A stretch of DNA of 5,627 bases from RBG-16-66-20 sp036560705 (lineage in GTDB: Bacteria > Pseudomonadota > Gammaproteobacteria > Burkholderiales > SG8-39). Position 1 is the first letter of the stretch; the number at the start of each line of letters is the position of its first letter. The notes under the pieces were generated by a model. It was given only the letters and a program-made list of their open reading frames with translations, ran no database searches and was not told where the DNA came from. Shown one piece after another: positions 1 to 4,659 of the stretch. A program made the translations under genes and the position numbers. The stretch covers positions 1-5,627 of the forward strand of contig DATBQR010000056.1 in assembly GCA_036560705.1 (NCBI GenBank), given 5' to 3'.

Positions 1-287
<287 letters not shown>

Positions 288-303
288 TTACCTGTCTGTG
301 TCC

Positions 304-774
304 TTAGAACCTGTAGTGCGAGAAGGCCTTGTTGGCCTCTGCCATGCGGTGCACTTCCTCGCGCTTCTTCATCGCGCCGCCGCGGCCCTCGGCCGCCTCG
401 GCCAGCTCGCCCGCCAGGCGCGCCATCATCGACTTCTCGCCGCGCTTCTGCGCCGCCTCGCGGATCCAGCGCATCGACAGCGCCACCCGGCGTACCGGGC
501 GCACTTCGACGGGAACCTGGTAGTTCGCGCCGCCCACGCGCCGGCTCTTCACCTCGACCACCGGCTTGACGTTCTGCACCGCCTGCGAGAACACCTCGAT
601 CGGGTCCTTGCCCGACTTCGACTTGATCATCGCCAGCGCGCCGTACACGATGCTTTCGGCGACCGACTTCTTGCCGCGCGTCATCAGCACGTTCATGAAC
701 TTCGCCAGGTCGACGCTGGCGAACTTCGGATCGGGAAGGATCTCGCGCTTGGGGACTTCTCTGCGGCGTGGCAT
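304..774 (-). CDS. rpsG: 30S ribosomal protein S7
   Basis: S7 nucleates assembly of the 30S head by binding the 3' major domain of 16S rRNA, and it lies near the E site. The 156-residue product has the usual bacterial length and begins MPRRREVPKREILPDPKF. It contains the S7 signature DPKFASVDLAKFMN near residues 15-28, the rRNA-binding beta-hairpin RRVGGANYQVPVEVRP around 78-93, and the C-terminal helix ending NKAFSHYRF. The start is ATG at 772-774, with AGAGAG at 784-789 nine nt upstream as a plausible ribosome binding site. Only 21 nt separate it from rpsL and 16 nt from fusA, so the three genes are almost certainly cotranscribed. In E. coli, S7 represses its own operon through a structured rpsL-rpsG spacer of roughly 100 nt. 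That spacer is too short here for such an operator. Confidence 0.98.
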   Translation of the reverse strand: MPRRREVPKREILPDPKFASVDLAKFMNVLMTRGKKSVAESIVYGALAMIKSKSGKDPIEVFSQAVQNVKPVVEVKSRRVGGANYQVPVEVRPVRRVALSMRWIREAAQKRGEKSMMARLAGELAEAAEGRGGAMKKREEVHRMAEANKAFSHYRF

Positions 775-783
775 GCGTGTGTT

Positions 784-789
784 CTCTCT
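784..789 (-). promoter_or_regulatory. Ribosome binding site of rpsG
   Basis: On the minus strand AGAGAG lies 9 nt before the rpsG ATG. It is the only purine-rich Shine-Dalgarno-like element in the 21-nt rpsL-rpsG spacer and supports the ATG at 772-774. The match to the anti-Shine-Dalgarno is moderate, so translational coupling to rpsL may contribute. Confidence 0.55.
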
Positions 790-795
790 GTTTTC

Positions 796-1173
796 TTAGG
801 CCGACTTCGCCATCTTGGCGCCGTATTTCGAGCGGCTCTGCTTGCGGTCCTTCACGCCCTGCGTGTCCAGCGAACCGCGCACGATGTGATAGCGCACGCC
901 CGGCAGGTCCTTCACCCGGCCGCCGCGGATCAGCACCACCGAGTGCTCCTGCAGGTTGTGGCCTTCGCCGCCGATGTAGCCGATCACCTCGAAGCCGTTG
1001 GTGAGGCGCACTTTGGCGACCTTACGCAGCGCCGAGTTCGGCTTTTTAGGCGTCGTGGTGTAGACCCGCGTGCACACGCCCCGCTTCTGCGGCGAGCCGA
1101 CCAGGGCCGGGACCTTGGACTTGGCTTTCTTGGCGACGCGCCCGTGACGCATTAACTGATTGACGGTAGGCAT
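796..1173 (-). CDS. rpsL: 30S ribosomal protein S12
   Basis: S12 sits at the decoding centre and controls accuracy; it is the target of streptomycin-resistance mutations. The 125-residue product carries the invariant core PQKRGVCTRVYTTTPKKPNS (residues 28-47), then the loop GGEGHNLQEHS (68-78) and GGRVKDLPGVRYH (84-96). Lys43, Lys88 and Pro91 are present, so it reads as the wild-type, streptomycin-sensitive form, with the conserved Asp89 that RimO methylthiolates in E. coli. The start ATG at 1171-1173 gives MPTVNQLMRHGR, matching family N-termini. Differences from E. coli S12 include Ser27, Ala53 and Thr104 where cysteines are usual, and the ending GAKMAKSA instead of an RPK-like tail. It is the first gene of the rpsL-rpsG-fusA operon and lies directly after a strong predicted promoter and a structured leader. 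No good Shine-Dalgarno is present; GGA lies 11 nt before ATG. Confidence 0.98.
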   Translation of the reverse strand: MPTVNQLMRHGRVAKKAKSKVPALVGSPQKRGVCTRVYTTTPKKPNSALRKVAKVRLTNGFEVIGYIGGEGHNLQEHSVVLIRGGRVKDLPGVRYHIVRGSLDTQGVKDRKQSRSKYGAKMAKSA

Positions 1174-1178
1174 GTTTT

Positions 1179-1196
1179 TTCGTTTCCAGAAACGAA
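1179..1196 (-). promoter_or_regulatory. Inverted repeat just before rpsL start
   Basis: The 18-bp sequence is a perfect inverted repeat with 8-bp arms, TTCGTTTC and GAAACGAA, around two bases. In the rpsL mRNA it can fold into a 7-bp stem with a CUGG loop, ending 5 nt before the start codon. The only Shine-Dalgarno-like GGA of rpsL spans this loop and the first stem base, so folding could limit ribosome access. Alternatively the DNA palindrome could be a protein-binding site. The repeat is seen directly; any function is inferred. Confidence 0.5.
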
Positions 1197-1198
1197 CC

Positions 1199-1231
1199 GG
1201 GCGGCCACGTTTGCTACACGCGTAGCCGCCC
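1199..1231 (-). promoter_or_regulatory. Leader hairpin of the rpsL mRNA
   Basis: In the transcript the arm GGGCGGCUACG (1231-1221) pairs with CGUGGCCGCCC (1209-1199). This makes 11 consecutive pairs with one U-G wobble, around an 11-nt loop (1220-1210). It is a stable GC-rich stem within the 5' untranslated leader of the str operon, about 15 nt after the predicted transcription start. No U-run follows the stem, so it is not a classic intrinsic terminator. Its role could be leader stability or binding of a regulatory ribosomal protein; neither is shown by the sequence. Confidence 0.6.
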
Positions 1232-1252
1232 AGGCATTAAAAAAGAGGCCGG

Positions 1253-1281
1253 ATTATAAAGAGCTTTTTGCCGCGGCGCAA
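1253..1281 (-). promoter_or_regulatory. Predicted sigma70 promoter of the str operon
   Basis: On the minus strand a perfect -10 hexamer TATAAT (1258-1253) is preceded, at the optimal 17-bp spacing, by TTGCGC (1281-1276), which keeps the TTG of the -35 consensus. Transcription should start near 1244-1247, leaving a leader of about 70-75 nt before rpsL. The bases after the -10 box are CCGGCC, a GC-rich discriminator of the kind found at stringently controlled ribosomal promoters. The -35 box begins 4 bp after the stop codon of the upstream gene (1286-1765), so rpsL has its own promoter. Confidence 0.8.
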
Positions 1282-1285
1282 GGAT

Positions 1286-1765
1286 TCATGGCGTGGGATT
1301 GGTCACGAAACCGAAGCGTCCGGGCGTCGCCTCCCGGCGCACCACGGGCAACCCCTGCGCCCGGTCGGCATAGGCCGCCAGATCGCGGTCGTCCAGCAGG
1401 CCGATTCCGGGCGCTCCCAGCATCAGAACCGAGCCTTCCTCGTCCAGAAACGCCTGCTCGGGCTGAAACGGCCTGCCGCAATGGTCGAACAGCGCTTCAT
1501 TTTCGAAATGCAGCACCAGCGGCGTGTAGGCAAGCGCCACGAACACGCGCTGCGGGCCATTCTGGAAATACCAGCGCCCTTGCGAGTCCGGGGAGTAATT
1601 CCTGCAAATGAAATCCCTCAGGGCCTGGTTGCCGATGCGCTCGAAAGAAGGAGTCGCACTCGTGCTCCGGATCAGCCAGTTGCCGCGCCGATCGAGCGAC
1701 AGCCAGCCGTAGACGTCGGGCACGTCCGGCCATTTCGCCATGCTGCGCACAACCATCTCATCCAT
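1286..1765 (-). CDS. Small uncharacterised protein (DUF2946-like)
   Basis: This 159-residue soluble protein has no signal peptide, membrane segment or catalytic motif that I recognise. Its N-terminal two thirds, with AKWPDVPDVYGWLSLDRRGNW (about residues 10-30) and later NYSPDSQGRWYFQNGPQRVFV (56-76), matches my memory of a small conserved protein family of Betaproteobacteria annotated as DUF2946. That name is unverified. Short aromatic and glycine patterns recur (LDRRGNWLI, DSQGRWYFQ, DEEGSVLML), which suggests a beta-rich fold. The ATG at 1763-1765 is chosen because MDEMVVRSMAKWP resembles the family N-terminus I recall. ATG at 1754-1756 is an alternative with GGA placed before it. The gene is divergent from the thioesterase across 27 bp and lies 112 bp upstream of rpsL on the same strand, where rpsL has its own promoter. 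Function is unknown. Confidence 0.8.
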   Translation of the reverse strand: MDEMVVRSMAKWPDVPDVYGWLSLDRRGNWLIRSTSATPSFERIGNQALRDFICRNYSPDSQGRWYFQNGPQRVFVALAYTPLVLHFENEALFDHCGRPFQPEQAFLDEEGSVLMLGAPGIGLLDDRDLAAYADRAQGLPVVRREATPGRFGFVTNPTP

Positions 1766-1792
1766 GCGCGGGCCATATTACACTCTGAAAAC

Positions 1793-2248
1793 ATGGCAAA
1801 AGAAGAATACAACTGCGTCCACCGGCTGCGCGTGCGCTGGGCCGAGGTGGACATGCAGAAGGTGGTGTTCAACGGGCACTACCTCACTTACATCGACACC
1901 GCGCTCTCCGACTATTGGCGGGCGATCGGCCTCGCCTATCCGGTGGGCTATGTCGACAAATACGGAAACGACATGTTCCTGCGCAAGGCCACGGTGGAAT
2001 ATCTCGGCTCGGCGCATTACGACGACGAATTGTGCGTCTACAGCCGCGTCGCCAGGCTGGGGCGCTCCAGCATGACCTTCGTGTTCGAGATCCGGCGCGA
2101 GCGGCCCGCGCCGTCCCCTGCGCCGCTGATCACGGCCGAGCTGGTGTACGTCAACGCCGATCCGAAGACGATGAAAGCCGCGCCGCTGCCCGGCGACGTG
2201 CGGGCCCGCGTGCGCGCGTATGAACGCACATCCCCCGTGGAGAACTGA
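1793..2248 (+). CDS. 4HBT-type acyl-CoA thioesterase (hot-dog fold)
   Basis: The product is a 151-residue single-domain protein of the YbgC/4-hydroxybenzoyl-CoA thioesterase type, which hydrolyses acyl-CoA thioesters in the cytoplasm. The N-terminal motif RVRWAEVDMQKVVFNGHYLTYID (residues 13-35) is the family active-site region. Asp20 is the expected catalytic acid and is followed by the VVFNGHY turn into the central helix. Later strands include DELCVYSRVARLGRSSMTFVFEI (78-100) and ITAELVYVNAD (113-123). The length is typical. ATG at 1793-1795 is the only sensible start, because an in-frame extension upstream would merely read antisense through the divergent gene. There is no clear Shine-Dalgarno in the short A-rich leader. 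The stop lies 1 nt before the MaoC gene, so the two are cotranscribed and probably translationally coupled. The acyl substrate cannot be read from the sequence. Confidence 0.9.
   Translation: MAKEEYNCVHRLRVRWAEVDMQKVVFNGHYLTYIDTALSDYWRAIGLAYPVGYVDKYGNDMFLRKATVEYLGSAHYDDELCVYSRVARLGRSSMTFVFEIRRERPAPSPAPLITAELVYVNADPKTMKAAPLPGDVRARVRAYERTSPVEN
2239..2242 (+). promoter_or_regulatory. Ribosome binding site of the MaoC-type gene
   Basis: GGAG lies within the last codons of the thioesterase gene, 7 nt before ATG at 2250. It favours that start over the earlier in-frame ATG at 2220, which lies inside the thioesterase gene and would add ten residues (MNAHPPWRTE) not expected for the family. Confidence 0.7.
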
Positions 2249-2249
2249 A

Positions 2250-2714
2250 ATGGCGGACGAGCTGCTTTACTGGGAAGACCTGCAGGAGGCCGGCACGCTG
2301 GAGATCGGCAGCCACACCTTCACGGAGGAGGACATCATCGCGTTCGCCCGCCAGTTCGATCCGCAGCCTTTCCACGTCGACCCGGAAGCCGCGAAGAAAT
2401 CGTTCTTCAAGGGCCTCATCGCCAGCGGCTGGCACACCTGCGCGGTCGCCATGCGCCTGATGGTGGACAAGTACGTCAACCGCTCGGCGAGCCTGGGCTC
2501 GCCCGGACTGGACAACATCCGCTGGCTTTCACCCGTGCGCGCGGGAGACACCATCACCTACCGCCGCCTCACCACCGGCGCGCGCGTGTCCGCGAGCAAG
2601 CCCGACATCGGCCTGCTGCAGTCGCGCTGGGAAGCCGTCAACCAGCGCGGCGAGATGGTGATGACGATGGAAGGCTGGGGCATGTTCCGTCGCCGGCCCA
2701 CCGCAAAGGGCTAG
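2250..2714 (+). CDS. MaoC-family (R)-hydratase/dehydratase
   Basis: The product is a 154-residue hot-dog-fold protein of the MaoC type, a family that typically hydrates enoyl-CoA to (R)-3-hydroxyacyl-CoA. The segment AFARQFDPQPFHVDPEAAKK (residues 31-50) holds the hydratase-2-like dyad, Asp37 and His42, four residues apart as in the family. It is followed by FFKGLIASGWHT (52-63) and the substrate-channel stretch LDNIRWLSPVRAGDTI (87-102). The closing segment is VNQRGEMVMTMEGWGMF (130-146). The length fits a single-domain MaoC protein. Its start follows the thioesterase stop after 1 nt and has a good Shine-Dalgarno. The 3' end shares four bases with the convergent clsB gene. Pairing with a thioesterase suggests a short acyl-CoA conversion such as fatty-acid or aromatic side-chain metabolism, but the pathway is inference. 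Confidence 0.92.
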   Translation: MADELLYWEDLQEAGTLEIGSHTFTEEDIIAFARQFDPQPFHVDPEAAKKSFFKGLIASGWHTCAVAMRLMVDKYVNRSASLGSPGLDNIRWLSPVRAGDTITYRRLTTGARVSASKPDIGLLQSRWEAVNQRGEMVMTMEGWGMFRRRPTAKG

Positions 2715-3907
2715 TGCTGGCGGTCGTAGCCGTAGTAAGCGATCAGCATGCGGGCGATGCGGTAGGCGAGCCAGATCCGCACCCGCAACAGGTACGGCAG
2801 GCGCCGCCTGCGCCGGGGAATCGCCAGCGAGCCGTTCTCGATCGCTTCGTGCAGCTGCGCCCGCAACTCGGCGGCGAACGCCGCGTCGTCGACGAACACA
2901 TTCGCCTCGCGTGCGAGCAGCAGGCTGAACGGGTCGATGTTGGACGAGCCGACGCTGGCGACGCGGCCGTCGAACACGCCGACTTTCGCGTGCAGGAAGC
3001 TGCGGTGGTATTCCTGTATGCGCACGCCCTCCAGCAGCAGCGGCCGGTACAGCGCCCGCGCGGCGTAGTAGAGCAGCCGGTATTCGACCTTGCCCTGCAG
3101 CAGCACCGTGACGTTCACGCCGCGCCGCGCCGCGCGCGCGAGCGCGATGCGGAAGCGGCTGCCCGGGAAAAAGTAGGCGCTGGCGATCACCACCTCTTCG
3201 CGCGCGCCGTCGATCAGCTCGAGGTAGGCCTCCTCGATGTCGCGCCGGTGCCGCAGGTTGTCGCGCACCACCAGCGCGGCGCGCTGGCCGCCCGGCGCGG
3301 CTTCCCCTGCCGGCGGCGAGTAGCGCGGCGCGCGTCCGGTGAGGACCGCGAAGCCGGGCCAGCGGCGCCAGCGCTTGCCGAAGGTCGCCCAGGAAACGCG
3401 CGTCCAGAGCTTGGATGCTTCCGCGCGCACGCGCACCGCCAGCGGGCCTTCGATGCGCACCGCGAAGTCGTAGCGCGGCGGCGTCTGGTGCGGCGTGTCG
3501 TAGTCGTCGATGACGTTGATGCCGCCGACGAAGGCGACCGCGCCGTCGATGCTCGCCAGCTTGCGGTGCATGCGGCGCAGGCGCGCGCGCTGCCGCCAGG
3601 GCGGCCAGGGGCTCACGTCGGGCCGGAACACCAGCAGTTCGGCGTTCGCCGCCGACAGCATCTCGCGAAAGCGCGGCGCGAAGTGCTGCGCGCCGAAGCC
3701 GTCGATGAGCAGGTGCGTGGCGACGCCGCGCGCGGCCGCGCGCGCGAGCGCGTCCGCGACCAGGCTGCCGGCGCGGTCGTCCGCGAAAATGTAGGTCTGC
3801 AGAAACACCTCCGCGGTCGCCGCGTCGATCGCCGCCACCAGCGCCGGGAAATACTGCTCGCCGTTCCTCAGCAGCGTGAGCCGGTTGCCGCCGACGTAGT
3901 CAGGCAC
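2711..3907 (-). CDS. clsB: Cardiolipin synthase B-type phospholipase D protein
   Basis: The 398-residue product has two phospholipase D (HKD) motifs. These are HRKLASIDGAVAFVGGIN (His114, Lys116, Asp121) and HAKVGVFDGRVASVGSSN (His306, Lys308, Asp313). One His from each half forms the active site that transfers phosphatidyl groups to make cardiolipin at the cytoplasmic membrane. The start GNRLTLLRNGEQYFPAL, absence of N-terminal membrane helices, length near 400, and pairing with a YbhP-like gene all point to ClsB rather than ClsA. E. coli ClsB can also make phosphatidylglycerol from phosphatidylethanolamine and glycerol. The C-terminus has a basic run (RRRRR, 365-369) followed by an amphipathic segment, possibly a membrane contact. 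The start codon is GTG at 3905-3907, overlapping the upstream gene by 8 nt, with GGAG 7 nt ahead. Its stop overlaps that of the convergent MaoC gene in CTAG. Confidence 0.93.
   Translation of the reverse strand: MPDYVGGNRLTLLRNGEQYFPALVAAIDAATAEVFLQTYIFADDRAGSLVADALARAAARGVATHLLIDGFGAQHFAPRFREMLSAANAELLVFRPDVSPWPPWRQRARLRRMHRKLASIDGAVAFVGGINVIDDYDTPHQTPPRYDFAVRIEGPLAVRVRAEASKLWTRVSWATFGKRWRRWPGFAVLTGRAPRYSPPAGEAAPGGQRAALVVRDNLRHRRDIEEAYLELIDGAREEVVIASAYFFPGSRFRIALARAARRGVNVTVLLQGKVEYRLLYYAARALYRPLLLEGVRIQEYHRSFLHAKVGVFDGRVASVGSSNIDPFSLLLAREANVFVDDAAFAAELRAQLHEAIENGSLAIPRRRRRLPYLLRVRIWLAYRIARMLIAYYGYDRQH
3116..3145 (-). repeat. Duplicated segment, second PLD half of clsB
   Basis: This stretch encodes ALARAARRGV (residues 255-264). 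It corresponds to ALARAAARGV (53-62) encoded at 3722-3751 in the first half. An identical 18-bp string occurs at 3129-3146 and 3735-3752, 606 bp apart and in the same reading frame. It most likely reflects the ancient internal duplication of the phospholipase D domain, kept alike by biased GC-rich codons. Confidence 0.6.
3722..3751 (-). repeat. Duplicated segment, first PLD half of clsB
   Basis: This stretch encodes ALARAAARGV (residues 53-62), the helix before the strand THLLIDG in the first phospholipase D half. Its counterpart in the second half is at 3116-3145, followed there by VTVLLQG. The two copies share an 18-bp identical core in the same frame. Confidence 0.6.
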
Positions 3908-4643
3908 GCTCGAGCTCCGCGCTCACCGCAAGGTGATCCGACAGCAGCGACCAGGGCGGGCCGCGATGCACCTGCGTGCCCAGCACCCTGAAGCCGCGCA
4001 CGTAGATGCGGTCCAGGCGGAACAGCGGCAGCACGCTCGGAAAGGTGCGCTGGTGCCGTCCGCCCGGCGCCGCCATCGACACCTCGGTCACGCCCAGGCT
4101 GTCCTCGAGGATGCGGCTGGCGCGCTGGCGCCAGTCGTTGAAATCGCCGGCAAGGATGATCGGCAGGCGCTTGTCGGCGAGCGCCTCCAGCCGCGCGGCG
4201 ATCGCGGCCAGCTGCCGCCGCCGGCCGCCCTCGTGCAGCGACAGATGAACGCAGATGCAGTGCAGGTTGCGCTTCCACTCCGGCACCTTGACCACCGCAT
4301 GCAGCAGCCCCCTGCGCTCATAGCGGTGGTCGGAGATGTCTTCGTTTTCGGAAGACAGGATCGGAAAGCGCGACAGCATGGCGTTGCCGTAGTGCCCGTA
4401 CTGGTGCACGCGGTTGCGGCCGTAGACATGCTGCAGTTCGTCGCCGGCGAGGAACTCGTGCTGCGATTTCCCCGGCCAGGCGGCGAAGCGCCGCGCGTGG
4501 CTCTGGTTGTGTCCCTGCACCTCCTGCAGGAAAACCAGGTCCGGCTTGAGCGCGCTCAGGCCTTCGCGCAGCTCGTGGATCACCATGCGGCGGTTGAACG
4601 TCGACAGGCCCTTGTGGATGTTCAGCGTGACGACGCGCAGCAT
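3900..4643 (-). CDS. ybhP: YbhP-like endonuclease/exonuclease/phosphatase-fold protein
   Basis: The product has 247 residues and belongs to the metal-dependent EEP (DNase I-like) superfamily, which cleaves phosphodiester or phosphomonoester bonds. Active-site elements appear in order: TLNIHKG (Asn8), FLQEVQG (Glu41), VHLSL (His133), GDFNDWR (Asp167, Asn169), LDRIYV (Asp211) and SDHLAVSAE (Asp236, His237). It resembles E. coli YbhP closely from memory, in NIHKG plus FNRR, YGRN with GHYGNAMLSR, GDFNDWRQ and RTFP. As in E. coli, it lies directly before clsB, here with an 8-nt overlap. No signal peptide is seen, so it is probably cytoplasmic. The start is ATG at 4641-4643, because MLRVVTLNIHKG begins the fold; the open frame upstream to 4838 overlaps the previous gene and is not family-like. 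GGA 9 nt ahead is a weak ribosome binding site. The substrate is unknown; a lipid phosphodiester role is only suggested by context. Confidence 0.9.
   Translation of the reverse strand: MLRVVTLNIHKGLSTFNRRMVIHELREGLSALKPDLVFLQEVQGHNQSHARRFAAWPGKSQHEFLAGDELQHVYGRNRVHQYGHYGNAMLSRFPILSSENEDISDHRYERRGLLHAVVKVPEWKRNLHCICVHLSLHEGGRRRQLAAIAARLEALADKRLPIILAGDFNDWRQRASRILEDSLGVTEVSMAAPGGRHQRTFPSVLPLFRLDRIYVRGFRVLGTQVHRGPPWSLLSDHLAVSAELERA
3915..3918 (-). promoter_or_regulatory. Ribosome binding site fixing the clsB GTG start
   Basis: On the minus strand GGAG lies 7 nt before GTG at 3905-3907, inside the last codons of the ybhP-like gene. It supports the GTG start and translational coupling. No ATG near this position gives a ClsB-like N-terminus. 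Confidence 0.65.
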
Positions 4644-4659
4644 CAGAATGGATCCGGCG

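Noticed and set aside
1199..1231. Intrinsic terminator after the small gene 1286-1765
   Set aside because: The hairpin is not followed by a U-run on the minus strand (GGUUCGUUUC follows), and it lies downstream of the strong rpsL promoter where a terminator would block the str operon.
1268..1792. In-frame N-terminal extension of the thioesterase
   Set aside because: It reads antisense through the minus-strand gene 1286-1765. The hot-dog domain is complete from ATG at 1793, and the added residues look like a shadow frame.
2714..3991. 425-codon plus-strand open frame opposite clsB
   Set aside because: clsB on the other strand has both HKD motifs. The antisense product is Arg, Ala, Val and Asp-rich without any domain, as expected when third positions are nearly all G or C.
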